From: Eutypa lata
Taxonomy: Eukaryota; Ascomycota; Sordariomycetes; Xylariales; Diatrypaceae
Length of the DNA stretch: 64,000 nucleotides
Direction of reading: 5' to 3'
Assembly: GCA_022661535.1 (NCBI GenBank)
Contig: JAKULF010000005.1
Coordinates: 4,278,001 to 4,342,000, forward strand
Shown here piece by piece: positions 21,970 through 35,253 of this stretch. The position numbers and the translations under genes were made by a program. Under the pieces are notes generated by a model. That model had not been told where the DNA came from and did no database searches. It worked only from the letters and a program-made list of their open reading frames with translations. Numbering within the stretch: the first letter of the stretch is position 1; the number at the start of each line of letters is the position of its first letter.

Positions 21970-22861
21970 GGTGGCAACGTAGAAAGGCTAACCTTTGTTC
22001 TCTTCAAATTGCGTCCTGCGGCATGTGAATGGTCTAGCCGAAGTGGTGCACTTTCCAGATAATTCAGAGTGGAAACACTGATAATCCACACTGAAATTGG
22101 AGGCTGGGCATTGAAGACTGTCTCTGGCTGTGGGGTGGAGGGCTAAGTAGGTAGCAGGAGAAATCAATGGACGATGGCAAAACTGAAGCTGGGTGGTACT
22201 TATGCAGTTTTGCTGTATTGGGGGTGAATTGGAATGAGCCACCTATATGTATCTCATTCCATGCTTTTGAATTCTGTGAAGTTTGGTACTGTGGTTGGCA
22301 TGTATGTAGGCAGTTATTCATCGAAAAACTAGGCCACCTTTGCGTACTTCTTAAAATAGGTATGGCGAATTTCGATGGTGAGTATGTGACGAGGAAAAAT
22401 AGGGGGGTTGATCCAGTGATTCCATTGTCCAGTGTTAGTACCCGGGTAAGTTTGAAGTTGCAACTGACGAAATAGTAGCCTTGGAACGTGAATGACTCGT
22501 TCGTTACACCAAACCTATGCTACCTAGGTACCTATAGCCGTTCCTGGAATTGAGATATCCTCAAGAACATTTCGGATAGCAAACACATGTACGGTATTGT
22601 TAGCTTAGGATACAGAACTATATCAGAACAGACGAGACGGTACATATACGGAAAAAAATAAGAGGTTTAACCAATATGATATTTATCTAGTTGAACATGT
22701 AATCACATGCTCTATATTCATATACATGCCTTCATACCTCACACATCGTCGCAGAGCGATATCAAGGAATGCTTCGTAGCAGCAGGAGGTGATCCGTAAT
22801 ACGGAGCCCAAACCCAAGCCCCATGTGCAAGTCCGGCACCCTACCACTTAAGGAGAGAGTA
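21970..22861. other. intergenic region, no gene
   Basis: The 892-bp spacer lies between the BTB gene start and the 3' end of the permease gene. Several frames of 80-100 codons overlap here on both strands but have no family resemblance and no plausible splicing into the BTB gene, so I treat it as noncoding promoter and leader DNA. Confidence 0.45.
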
Positions 22862-24801
22862 TTAAAACAAACTCCGGACAATACGCATGGGGAGGTTCTT
22901 CCAAGTTTTCTCGCCCACCGGCTCTATCTCGTGGTCCTCCAATAGCCGGGCACCGGACATCAGGTCCATGTCGGCGAGTTTGACGTACGGACTCCAATCG
23001 CGGGTATATATCTTCCAGAACAGATAAAGGGCAATGACAATGGGTAAGGCCAAGTATTGCATGAAGAAGTCCGTGGCATTAGGCGTGGAATCCGGGGACG
23101 GCTATATGTGCATGTAGCGTTAGCAAATATCCTACAGATGCTAGAGAGAGACAGGGTGTAGGGGGGAGTAGGGGGCTCAGTTAATGGGGCTTTGGGTATT
23201 TTGTTAAGCTTACATAAAGCGCGCTGTAGAACGTAGCGATCAAGCAAACTACATTGAGAAACAACCCGATAGCGCTGCCCCAAATGCCCAGGGGGCTCCT
23301 ATACGGGATCCGGTTAAGATCGTAACCGTGGTGCTTCCACGCGAGCCGGAATCGGATGTGCGCGAAGCAGCAGGATCCCCATACGAAGAAATACGACAAA
23401 CCGGAGAGCGCCAAGAGCCAGTTGAAAGCGGTCGAGCCGTTTTCGCCAGCGGCCCCTACGTAGCCCAGGAGGCCGAAGATGAGCTGGATGACGATGCACC
23501 AGAGGGGACGGCCCGCCTTGTCGACGTACGAGAGGAACTGGGGCGCCATACCCCGCTCCGCCATAGCCTGCATGGTTCGGGTCGAGCCGAAGGTGCACGA
23601 GTTGGCGACGCTGATAACCGAGACGGCAATCACGGCGTTGAAGATCGAAGGAAGGACCCTGACGCCGGCGTCCTCGATAGCTAGCACGAACGGAGAGGCC
23701 TTGGAGTTGGCGCCAGTGGCACCCTCGAGACGCTCGTCGGTCGACGGCAGGATCAGGCCGAGGATGAACAGGTTGACGATGTAGAAGAAGGCGATGCGGA
23801 AAAAGACCTGCTTCGTGGCGAGAGGGATCGCCTTCCGCGGGTTCTGCGACTCGGCCGCGGCCAGGCCGACCAGCTCCGTGCCGCCGAAGGAGAACGCCGC
23901 GATGACGAAGACGCCGGCGAACCCGTTGAAGCCGTTCTTGAATGCCCCTGGATCATGCCAGTACGTCGTCCCGAGATAGCCCTTGTCGCCGGCGCCGCCG
24001 ACGTTCACGACGATTCCGAAGATGATGAAGCCGACGCAGGCGGCGATCTTAATCATGCTGAGAACGAATTCCACTGCGCAAATCGTCAATAACTGATATA
24101 CCTGACACGCAAGTCGCTATCATCATGCTCACCTTCGCCATAGCCTCGGACGCCGAAGATCTGGATAATCGACAGAATGACTAGGAAGACGGTCACCCAA
24201 ACAGCCATGTTGATATCGGATCTCCAGTACTCGATGACGATGCTGGCAGCGATGAGTTCAAAGGGCAATATAGTAAGCCATGAGAGAGCGTAGTCCCAGC
24301 CCATCGCAAAACCCCTGAGGTACGTCAGCTGGTGATACTAGAAGTGGCGTTTCGAGGGCCTGGGATTGTTACCATGAAGGATCAACGAATCGAACGACGT
24401 AGGTGTAGAAGGCACCGTTGACAGGATATACGACAGCCAGCTCGGCGAGGGCTTGCATTGTAAACAGAAGCATGATACCGACTATGATGTATCCGATGAT
24501 CTAAAGGTAACCGATACCGTTAAGATTAGTATTTTGAATAACACCGTATATAGCTGGGGTTTCTGTTATAAACTCGTACCAGCGCAGCCGGGCCACCTTT
24601 GTACAAGGCACCTCCGGATCCGATAAAGAGACCAGCGCCGATGGCACCGCCGATAGCGATCATCTGCATGTGCCGACCCTTCAATTCCGCGTGTAGTTTC
24701 CCGCCCTTAGCCACGATGCCGACCTCCTCGTCGAGCCTCTCCGGGCTGTAGCGGTGCGGGTCGACCCCGGTCTTCGATTCATCTTTGTCGATGCTCGACA
24801 T
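22862..24801 (-). CDS. amino-acid permease (YAT family), five exons
   Basis: This is a plasma-membrane proton symporter for amino acids of the fungal APC/YAT family. Exons 24580-24801, 24373-24500, 24133-24314, 23214-24073 and 22862-23101 give 543 aa, all in phase. The soluble N-terminus ends at LKGRHMQMIAIGGAIGAGLFIG, the signature of TM1. The join over intron 1 gives GGPAALIIGYIIVG, over intron 2 VDPSWGFAMGWDYALSW, over intron 3 GYGEVEFVLSMIKI, and over intron 4 SALYPSPDSTPNATDFF. The central region has AFSFGGTELVGLAAAESQNPRKA, a highly conserved permease motif. About twelve transmembrane segments are predicted by eye. The C-terminal cytosolic tail ends KTWKNLPMRIVRSLF. Its proximity to a secreted amidase and a secreted amine oxidase suggests uptake of liberated nitrogen compounds, which is inference. 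Specificity (general or acidic amino acids) cannot be read. Confidence 0.94.
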
Positions 24802-27800
24802 CTTGAACTCCTCTTCACCTGGCCTTCGTGGTTTGGTCTATGGGGGAGGGGGGGGACTAATAGGGTTCACCAGACGAAGATCGATCGTCGACAACAAATG
24901 GTGTGGGTGAGAAGGGGGGAGGTGGGGAGGGAGGAGGGAAGAAGAGCTGAGTTTCCTTCCAATGGAACCGGAGGGCTGGTCTGGATTATGTAGTATTGCA
25001 GAAAGATTACACAGGCTGACAGCGATGCGCCGCTGCAGCAAGGGGGTGCTACGTACATGTAGGTTTCCCGCCAGTGGTGTGAATCGCTCCCGAAAGGTGC
25101 GTACTACTACACCCTAGGCTACTTGATACAAGAAGGTTGCGCCGAAGGCTGCATGTTTAGGACTAGGGTCACGGTCCTACGCGATAGACGGCTGGGTAAA
25201 TAAACTACCTAACTAACTACTAACTTAGTTACCTTGCTGAGTTCGCATGAGACATCAGTCAGTCAGGCTTCAGGCGAGGCCCGCAAACTTCGGAGCGTCA
25301 GGAATATGCTGATAAGCATTCGTGGAATGACTAATGGAATGTAGCCTTCACCGGTAAACAATCAGAGCTTAGCTACACAATAACTAACTAAGTTACCCAT
25401 TAGCTCAGTTCATTTCATTTGATAGACTAGAAGACGACTTCTTATCGAAAGATACTGCGTAAACATGACGCCCCTGAAGTATGTAGTTAGTTAGATAAGA
25501 CCAACATAACATTACGAACGCTTCCTTTCTAGGGGCATAGTTACTGCTGGTAGCCACAGTTTCAAGGATGCTTAACTATTGTCTACAAGAATTAGTTATC
25601 ACCTGTGAATGGTCTACGTAGTACTACATCCAAAGGGCTATCGACATTTTTATTACCAACAGCAGCGTTAATTTATTTACATCGTTGCAACCGCAATTCC
25701 AGATCCTGAAGAGGAGGAGGAATCGATTGCCAAGGCTTCCCTCCTGCACTCCGTACTTTGAGAGACGGAGGGAGGGATTCTAGAACGTGGGAGGCCGGTA
25801 ATTGGCCAAAAACAAGCACAATCATACCCCGGACGGTCTAACTCGACTGGATCTTAGTTCACTTGAGGATCGTCATGATCCCGGCCATCCCGTTCTCCTG
25901 GTCTCGTGCGCTAGAGCCCAGTCAGCACTTGGTTGGCCGACAATGGAACGGCGGGATCGGTACTCGTATGTAAGTATCTCTACTGAGATCGATCTACATG
26001 GAGTGAATACAGGTATGTGTGTATTGTACCTCCAGGCATGCATGTGCGGCTGCATTGTCGAAAGTTTATTTAATATCTTGGCCCTGTAAATCCACCGACC
26101 TACATACATATTGAAAGAGAGAAAACTACCTCATAGGCTAAAAACTGGATATAATGAAACGAAAGGAGAAGGTGATTGAGCTCATCATATATTTATGTAA
26201 TTATTTAACCTTGGCTAACTACTATCTAAACCTTAACATCAAGCTTTCGCTCACACAACCTTTACGGATCGAAGACGTCCTAGAGTACATTCGGGGCTTG
26301 GAGAACTCTTTTAGCGCAAGACAATTCAATTGCCAAATAGAAATGCGTAAGATATCAGGATATACAGTAGATAGCTTGATCGAGCTGAAGCCCTCACTAA
26401 CCTGATATGTACCTAAGATAAGGCTACGATCTCTTCAGGTTAGACAGACTGCTGTTGCATATATCAATCTGCAGTAGTTAGGGTTCTGCCGGGTTCGTAT
26501 GCATATGTAGATCTGAGTCTGGACCTCAGCCCGCAGGATCTGATCTACGTACGTATGAGCATGACTTGTGTCGTGTGAGTTTCTTCACCGAGTGCATACG
26601 GGCTGACGGGCAGCGTTGCTCTGTAACCGTCCAATGAGATTCTCTGTCCAAACCCGCTAATTCAACGAACGAACGAGACTATCTGAATAGGGCTTCTTCT
26701 TTTTCCCGGGTGTGGTAATTCATTCGAATGTTTGCTTGGTTTGTTTAGTTAGACTTGGTCCTATGCGGGGGAATTAAGGCGCTCTACTACTAAGCTACTA
26801 CGCAGCTACGTAACGAACTAGTGGGCTACTGAGTCGGATGGGTTGCACAACTTCGTGATCAGCCTGTGGCTAAGACGCCAGTCGGGGCAATGACTCGGAA
26901 TAGGTATCTAGCCACGAGACGGCTGCAGGGCTATTCGCAGTTCGGTATATTACTAGTGATACCTAAAGTTGCTTGATCAGAGTTACCTATCCCCTTTCTT
27001 AACCTTATGAGAAGGCTACCAAGACATTTGGTCCTCTTCTAAAGCTCATAGGTCAATCTCTCTCACCGTTATGGTTAGTTAAATTCAAGTCCGGTTGGGT
27101 CTTTATTGCCCACACGACGTAATGTAGATAGGCAGATAATGGGCACTGCGCCGTTATTGGGCCACGGTACAGTCAAGCTTTTCTGCTTGTTTGTTTCTAG
27201 CGTTTCTGGAAGATTGCCGATCCTGGTCACCCTGGGGTGAGCCAATCGGTGCGTTATATTGGCGGCATCGCTATCTACCTAGGTAGTTAGACAACACCAC
27301 CATCATGCGGCGGCGGCGTGTAATTGCGGTCATGCCGAGCCACGTCTTACTGCCGATTCGTCGATTCAACTCGGAAGGATTTGGTGACTACCTGTCATTT
27401 CGGATAGCCCTCCGGATCCTGTAAGACAGATACGAGGGATAGCGAAGCCTTTGAAACGTATGGCCGAAAGGCGTACTGTACTAAGGCTATGGCTGGGCAC
27501 ACCAGCTCTCGGTCTTTATATGTGATAGGTACCGAATTACACCTCGAGTCAGTATTTACGTGCCTCTAGTAGTACGATAGTAGTACGGTAAATTGTAGGG
27601 CTTCTCGTCAGTTTATGAGAGACTTCGTGCTTAGCCTAGTATGTATTAGCAGTAAAATGTGGTCATGGACCCTGCTTCTTGAAAAGGTGCGCCTGTATAA
27701 CGGTTGCACAGCACATGCGTAGTAGCTGGGGCTGCAGTATCAAGACAGAGACTAGTACAGATGGACCGAATCCAGCCTTAGAATTCAGCAACGTTTTTTT

Positions 27801-29126
27801 TCAGCTAAAGGGCAAAACGGCCGAAATCCTGCTTCGCCGAGGTCTGGCCCGTCACTTGAGATATACTTCGTACGGGCCATTCTGAACTTCTATCTTCATC
27901 GAGAATTCCTATTACCTTCTTCCAAATGGTTTATATGCTGTGACACTCATAGCATGGGATCTGGTAAATCACGCGCTCTTCTTTCCCTTTAATGCCTTGC
28001 TTTATATACCAAATAGGATACGTGTAGTATTTTATTGATCCGTGTTGGGAATTCATACATACATACCTCCGAGTGGATATCGGAGGGGGAAAAGGGAAGC
28101 ATGTGAAAACATGAGACTAGTTACCAAGGGAAGAAAGAGGTTGCACGAGCACGATTCCAATGACGAAAGTCGATGGTAACACAAGGATAGTTTGCTTTAC
28201 CTACGCTGGTTGGTGTTTGATATCTGTCTCCCCTGAAACTAGCGAAGCCTCCATAACTCTTGATTTTGCACGAGATCAGGAGGTGCCGTCGTCTACCGCT
28301 ATATCGCAGGGGAAAATCTAAGTAGCTTGTTTGCTAGGGATGAACTCAATGCCCTTTCCGGCCTATAGTTTGCTAGCCAATAGTACGTAAGTAGCAAGAA
28401 ATGTACAGGAAGCTTATCTTTTACCTATACCCGTGGATTTTCTCTATGTCGTTCAATAGGGACCCCGTTCAATACCTAATGAAACCCTACAACTTTCTGT
28501 ACTACCTCCCGGTCCCCCTTTTCCTCTTTTACTAGCTTCGACCTAAGGGTAGGGCCATAACAAAACTTACAGGCGAGTCTGGCCTATGGATCCATTCCTA
28601 TACAGCATAACCCCAGATTCTCATAATAGACATATAATCAACGCTTATCCAGCCCTAGATCAAGTATTGTTTTGGTTGATAGTCTAGAAATACAAGGATG
28701 CGAACAGGGGATCTGGGGGAACTGGGGAGCTAAAAGGAGTAGAGGGGTTACGACGTTCACATTATAGCCAACTCAGCTGAAAACAATACCGAGAGGATGG
28801 ACAGCAGTTTTTTCTTCCAGATAGCTAACTAGTCGATTTCTCATTAACTCGAGTTTTACCTGCAAATCGAACGATAGTACCATCACGTGGTAGTTCTTTA
28901 TCAGCGGCAACTAGAAAGTGACACCACTGTATTATCAATCGTTTCTTCTCATTCTAGAGAGACTATTCCTATTCTGAAAAGCGCAAGGTAGTCGACAACT
29001 GGCGTCAGGATTCTCTATATGCAGCCGCTTGTACTCTAATATCCTGCCATCTACAAGAATAATAACACTCGCTACTCGTACTGAGCCGCAAATAGCTACA
29101 TAGAGTCCCACAGTGAACCAACGTAC
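24802..29126. other. 4.3-kb gene-poor region
   Basis: This spacer lies upstream of the permease and downstream of cullin-4. It begins with a G-run/purine-rich segment (24841-24950) that is probably the permease leader or promoter. The remainder has only frames below 100 codons with no family resemblance, and base composition is ordinary, not RIP-like. No RNA gene was recognised. Confidence 0.5.
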
Positions 29127-31833
29127 TTACGCTAAGTACGTGTAAGAGCTGCCTTCCCGTTCTAGGTAGTCCTTCTCGATCAACCTAGCCGAAAAGTTAG
29201 CACAAGGAACAACAATAGTCTTAAGAGGGATGATCTCATACTTCTCGATATTCTTCTTGATCTCCGATGTGTCGACAGCGCCGCGGCTCTTCGTCTGGTT
29301 GATGACCTCGGCCACGAGGTTGGCGTGGGTCATCGACTTGCGGCTCTTCATGATCCTCACGATGGCGGCCTGGGTCTCGAACTGCCGGTCCTGAGCGACC
29401 CGCTTGTGGGTCTCCTGGTTTTCCTCCTTCGTCTCCTTAAGCTGGATCTGGTTGATCTTGACGCGGTACTTGGGGTCCGCAAAGGCCTTGTTGACGGTGA
29501 AGGTGTCGGTCGGGTTGACGTCTTTGCCCTTCGGGTGCTTGGTCAAGACGCGAAATTTCGCACAGGCTAGAGACTGCAGGGTGCGGTCCAAATCTGGCCC
29601 GTTCAGCCCAGAGTATTCCGCAATTTGCTGATACGACAAGAAGCTATCCTGTCTACCTTCGATCTGGTTGAACAGTGTTAACACAACGGCCTGGTAGGCG
29701 CTAACCAGAAGCTCTTTAGGTCCTTTGTTGAACCGTGCCTTGACAACGCAATGAGCAAGCGAATGTTTCCATGTAAGCCGGCGTCCTGTGTGTTTATTGA
29801 CGTAGTACGCGTCAAACTGTTCAATCTGCGTGGCAACCTCATCCGGTAGGATAAGTTTAGAGTCAGGGTACGTTGGCCACGCTGCTGCTGACAGGATCAT
29901 GACACCAAGGTCAACGCTACTCTTGCCATGACCATTACCCTCGCGCCAAGCCTTGTATGAGTCCATTTCCTCACGGGCTAGAGCTTGGTCCTTGAACATC
30001 TGTTCTAGATTATGCGTAAGGGTAGAGCCACATTCGCTCTTAAGTTTCGTGAGCATGCTCCTCTCTGCATCAGCACTGGCGCTTCGGCCCATTAGAAGAC
30101 GCCGGGCTAGATCCTGTTTATAGAAAGCCTCGAACACATCTTTGCCTTCAATAAATCTGAACAACTCTAGAGCTTGGTCTAGCTGGCGATCCAATTCTGC
30201 ATCTTCATCGCCTGTGCTTGCTTGGCCGCTCCTTTCGGCATCTGCCCGGTCCCTAGAATCAGAGAGCAGTGATTTCGGGAGAGTCTTCAGGCCACCTCTG
30301 AGGAGCATATCCATATATTTAGCAATCATCTCACCAACCTTTGAAGTCCCAGTCTTCCATGATGACAAGATCTTCTTGTCGTTGATAAAGAAGGCGAAGG
30401 CGTCCCGAAGAGCTTTAGTGAAATCGTCATCTTTACTGAAGGCATCCCGAACCATAATGTCTGAGGCCCTTCTGAACTCTAGTAGACGCACCACCATTTC
30501 ATCACCTCTTGCTGTATCATTGACGATCGCAGCGCCTGCTTCTTTAGTATAGTCTTCCCAAGGTACCTTTAATCGCTTTTGTATGCCCGATAATTTCAAA
30601 AGATCGTACAATGCTTTGACAGATTCGATCGCATGCTCATCGAGCAGTTTGCCAACACTGCCACTGTCGAGAAGCTTGTCCGAGTAGTTCTCGACTAGTA
30701 TAGTATGTGCATCTTCCATGAGCTGTCTTTTTGTTGTGCTATCAAAGTTGTACGCGTTGCATCTGTAGTCTTCGCGTGCCAATAAACCCTCGCAAGCAGA
30801 GATATACTCCTTCAAAGGCGCGGTACTTCGTTCCTCGGCAAATTCTTGGAAGTATTCTCTAGAAGCTCTCAAGAAGCGCGGTTCAAAAGATTTCCCGTAG
30901 ATATTCAGGATGTGCAACATTGAAATGCTGTCGCGGAGTAAAGCGGCATCAAATCGGCTGTCTCCTCTACGGTCATACTCCACCAAGTCGCACATGCCTG
31001 CTAAAACCATAGATCCAGGATTGGAAATCGTCGCTTGAGAGGAGACGAATACTGTTCTCCTGAACAACGTGATTCCCATGTCGTTTATCTGTTGCAATTC
31101 TTTGGAATTCAGGAGGAATGACCGGTCGAGGAAGCTGAATACAGATCGAATAGTTGTCTAAGTAGGAGAGAACAAACATTAGTAATAATCCTTCCACTTT
31201 AGCCAGGCTCGTTGAGCTCGGATGATGAAAACGTACAGACTGAGCTTCCCAGATGACCCAATGCTTATGAACGCTCTTCAGCATGTCCACATTGGATGAG
31301 CCACCCTCGGCCTTAATAGAGTTCAGGAGATCATTGTTCAAGTAGGTTTCGCAACGTCGTCGCAGACGATTGTAAAGCTCCTCCGACTTTCCATGGCGAC
31401 AGGTGTCCTCGACCCCTCTATAGAGCCTTTCGAGTGGTTGCTTCGGCTGTCTCCTGGCAAATATAGCTTGGAGAGCATCATCCAACTCCTCTAGGGTCTT
31501 AGCATAGTAATGCTCGAGATTGGCACGCGATGGGGTACGCAAGTTCTTGATAACGATCTTCTTGGGGCCATTCTGTGGCTGGAAAGAGGACCGAGGCTTC
31601 GTCAGGTCGACAACTTCGGGCCGTTTTCCAAGCACTTTGCTCATCCTGGAGGCCCCCGAATCTCCGGTGATAAGGTTGGCTTTTGCACGCTTCGACTCGG
31701 GACCGGTCGGTTGGCTTTCAGATTGTCGTCTGTGGAAGAGGTCGGAACCACCGGCTGACTTGCGTTTTGAGGGGTTCTCGGTGGAAATAGTGGGCGGTTC
31801 GTGGACTGGCGGATCTGCTGATGATGAATGCAT
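29127..31833 (-). CDS. cul4: cullin-4, three exons
   Basis: This is a cullin scaffold of CRL4 ubiquitin ligases, which binds a DDB1-type adaptor at the N-terminus and the RING protein Rbx1 at the C-terminus. Exons 31237-31833, 29242-31157 and 29127-29184 give 856 aa in phase. The first join gives WEAQSTTIRSVFSFLDRSFLL. The mid region FIEGKDVFEAFYKQDLARRLL then MGRSASADAERSML is characteristic of CUL4 rather than CUL1 or CUL3. The last 19 codons lie in a separate exon restoring IEKLIEKDYLEREGSSYTYLA, the canonical winged-helix end. The neddylation lysine is Lys803 in AIVRIMKSRK. The first 75 residues are disordered and basic. The start is the ATG at 31833, because eight more in-frame codons upstream begin with TTG. 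In Neurospora CUL4 with DIM-5, DIM-7, DIM-9 and DDB1 directs H3K9 methylation, and it also serves DNA repair. Confidence 0.95.
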
Positions 31834-33422
31834 GCGACCTTGTCGAGGTCCCTGCAACTAGAAGTCACATAGACCTCAAGGGAGTTTGAAGAGAGAAAAA
31901 ACACGGAAAACTTAGACTAGCTCAAACTGTCTGTTCTGAGCAGTAGTGCTTATAGAATTCCAATACAAAATCTAATATTTTAACGTTATTAGAGATAGTT
32001 GATAAGGGAATATCTAAGTGTAGATGCAGGAGCTTAGATGAGATCATGGGCGGAATGGCAATTTGGGTGGAGTCTAGTACTAACTAGGTAGAACTACAGT
32101 AATAGGTCCTTAAGTGACCAGCACACTTAAGGACCAGTGGGAACGCCCCGCGTCTCACGCGCGTCGGAGTGGAGGGGTTTAAGTCCGGAACGCTTGATTG
32201 ACTTTACATAAGTAGGTAAACTAGAAGACCCCCGATATAACTATAACAATTGACAATCCACCAAATTGCAATCAGTTTTTCAGATATGCATCTCTAGGTT
32301 TATCTAGTATCACCTAATTATGTGCTATCTACTTCGTACATAGCAGCTTAGGTAGGTAGGTATGTAAGGGATGAACCCGAAATCGGCTCGGCGACTTCTA
32401 AACGGATCCGGGTGCCCCACCAAGATAACGCCCTAAGAGCTCGGCGAAGACAAGAATCGGCCAACATTTCGGACACTACAAACCGGAGACCATCGCCGAA
32501 TACATTGAATGAAGGCCGATGAGTGGTAATTATATATATTGATGGAATGATTTCCTCATGGATGATAGGATTCCCTTATTTCGAAGTTCGTCCTTCACTA
32601 CGATAATAAAAATAGATACCTTCCGAAACACCCAAATCATTAAGCTCAATCCAAAATGTGCTACGGCGCAACCTGTCCCACCTGCTGTAAGTCCACAATC
32701 TTTGAAGATGAGTAGTAGAAAGACCTTCCAGCTGAATTTCTCTCATAGCGAAGAAGTCGTGGCGCGGATGCGGTAACCATATTCCCTCCGCCCTTGCTGG
32801 AGTTCCAGGGGATCAATGGTGCACTTGCTCCCCGCCAGTCATGATTAACGGCAAGGCATACCCCCCAGCTGCTAAATTCGAGATTCCAGGTCTGTCCTGG
32901 CTTGGCAACCTATTGGGAGGGAAAGGCGGAAATGGCAGTGCGAAGGGGAAGGAAGAACTATGAGATGAGCTAAAGTGAGGGTATAAGTGCTTTGACTAGG
33001 TACCTAGATACTATGTGCCTACCTAAGGACGAGTTGGAAGGATGCTCTCCACGTGTAAAGCTATTCATGATTTGATATAATGTTTCTACTCATAATATAC
33101 TTTGAGAAGAATGCATATTTAAGTCACTAGGTAATAATTACTTAATTCGTTCATTAGTTTAACTAATGACTATGTTCTAATCTCGACTATAGAAGCAACC
33201 CTAACTACAAGTATCTGCCCCTCTCCATCCCTATCGGCTATGCACTCGGCCCCACCGTGATAAGTGTGTCAAAGGATATATCTCTTATTAATAAACAACA
33301 CCTCGTCCTTTGTCTCCCCAACGTATAACATATGCATGACCTGTTGGTTTTAATATTGTATAATTCACTAAGCTCATGTTCATTCGAGGTGAGTCTACTC
33401 GATTGAGAGACGGTCAGCAAGC
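31834..33422. promoter_or_regulatory. divergent intergenic region between cul4 and P450
   Basis: The 1.6-kb spacer contains the promoters of two divergent genes. A frame of 72 codons at 32558-32776 has no recognised family and is not supported as a gene. Short GTAGGTAG repeats occur near 32350. Confidence 0.4.
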
Positions 33423-35253
33423 ATGCTCTTGCTAAATCCATTCTTCCTGGCAACGGTATGCCTCTTATCGGTACTCTTACACACATGGCGGGGTCTCTCA
33501 TCTCCCCTGAGGAGGGTCCCGGGCCCCAGGAGCTCACTTTTCACCTCTTGGTTACTTAAATATCACGAGTTTCAAGCCAGACGCACCAAATATGTTCACC
33601 GTCTACACCTCAAGTATGGGCCAGTAGTCCGGATAGCTCCGAACGAGGTATCATTTGCCTCCCTAGACGGCGTTAGGGAGATCTACGGGTCTGGAGGTAG
33701 TGGCTACAATAAAACGGAATTCTACAACCTATTCACGGTGCACGGAAGAAGGTAAGATACACAGTGGAGTATATTCGAAGGTGGCAGCAAACGAAGTTGT
33801 ATACCAGCTCATCAAATTGACGTTGCTGTAGGACTATGTTCAGCACGCTGAATAAAGAAGACGTGAGTGTTGTGTATAAGTCGTAAAGCATCCCATCATT
33901 AACAATAGGTAGCATGCGAGAAGGAAGAGGATACTTGCGGATCGCTATGCGAACTCGAACGTCATGAAGCCAGTCGCTCTGCATGGGATCCAGGAGAGAT
34001 CGAAGAGATTCATCGAGAGAGTCTCAGCGTCTTCGGGGTGGAGCGTTGATATATTTGTATGATTGTATATCCCCGTTTTACGAAAACGTATGCTTATGTA
34101 GTACTAGATCTGTATGACCACCAGTTTCGCCTCAGCCGGGGAACCTACTTACTGACGGCTCGTGCTAGGCCTGCATGACTACGCGTTTGACTGTGTTTCC
34201 CACCATCTTTTCGAGCCTTACGGTTCCGACTCGCTCCGGAACGCAACGGACGAAGAGATCATGAAACAAGTCACGTTAGACGACAGCCTCCGGAGTGCGT
34301 CTCCTCCCCTCCACCTTACATTCGGTAGAGCGGATATCTCTAGAAACTCGTGCTAACGACGGATGTAGATCGCCTCGTTGCATACTACAACCCGGGGTTG
34401 CACAAGATGATGGGCAGCATTCTATCCCTCTTCGCGAAGCCCCGGGAGACGCCGCTAGCTGGCAATTTTGTCATGGAAGCAACCGCAAAGACCGGGGCTG
34501 CCCAGTTTACTCTCCTGAACCGCATGCAAGACAAAGCTCATGGCCTGGACCATCTGGACATGGCGGCGGAGTGTACCGATCATATGGTAGCGGGCATTGA
34601 CACAACGGGTGACGCGCTCTGTTTCTTGATGTGGGAGATCTCGCAGCCGCGATCCTTCCACGTCCAGAGACGGCTTCAAGAGGAGCTCCGGGCTAACCCC
34701 GAAACCCCTTTTGACAAGCTACCCTATCTTGATGCGGTAGTGAGCGAGGGCCTACGGTGTTTTCCCGCCATACCCATGTCTCTGCCTCGGTATGTACCGG
34801 AAGGAGGTCGTACAATCGATGGGTATTTCCTCCCTGAAAAGACGATCGTCAGCTGTCAGGCATATTCAGCGCACCGCATTAATGAGTCGGTCTTCCCTCA
34901 ACCTGACCTGTTCAATCCGGACCGATGGCTGCAGGAAAAGGGAGAGCTGGACCGAAAAAGGCTGTCCTTTGCATTTTCCAGCGGAGGAAGGGGTTGTGTC
35001 GGCAAGCAGTGAGTCTATAATACATCCAGTAGAAAGCCTAGCCCGAAAATACAGATATATCTAACAGCATCTTAGTCTTGCCTTGGCAGAAATGAAGACC
35101 CTGCTACGGGACGTTTATACGCGATTTACGACGATTCCAGATGAGTCGATGACAGAGGATGACATGCAAATGTCGGACCTCTTGATCTCCACACAGCCCA
35201 AGGCGACGAAATGCTATATGAAGCTACTGCCACTGGACGCCGACAAAGTCTAG
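33423..35253 (+). CDS. cytochrome P450 monooxygenase, six exons, one junction out of phase
   Basis: This is a microsomal haem-thiolate monooxygenase with an N-terminal membrane anchor (LLLNPFFLATVCLLSVLL) and a proline hinge. Exons fit at 33423-33751, 33832-33862, 33913-34056, 34169-34294, 34369-35008 and 35076-35253. Motifs are intact: I-helix MVAGIDTTGDAL, K-helix SEGLR, FNPDRW, and the haem loop FSSGGRGCVG completed across the last intron (GKHLALAEMKTLL). Five of the six exons join in phase, but exon 3 ends phase 0 at DIF while exon 4 (LHDYAFDCVSHHLF) needs one further base. The exon total is 1,448 nt, exactly one short of 483 codons. A missing G before the donor at 34057 would restore DIFGLHDYAFD. 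This may be a base-call error, a null allele, or a very small unseen exon. The pathway is unknown; no biosynthetic core gene lies nearby. Confidence 0.85.

Noticed and set aside
26154..26405. 83-codon plus-strand frame with a Leu-rich helix
   Set aside because: It is too short and without homology or regulatory context; chance is the simpler explanation.
34109..34112. 4-nt exon in the P450 gene to repair phase
   Set aside because: It would restore the frame, but splicing of a 4-nt exon is very rare and a one-base loss at the donor explains the data more simply; it is kept only as a test.
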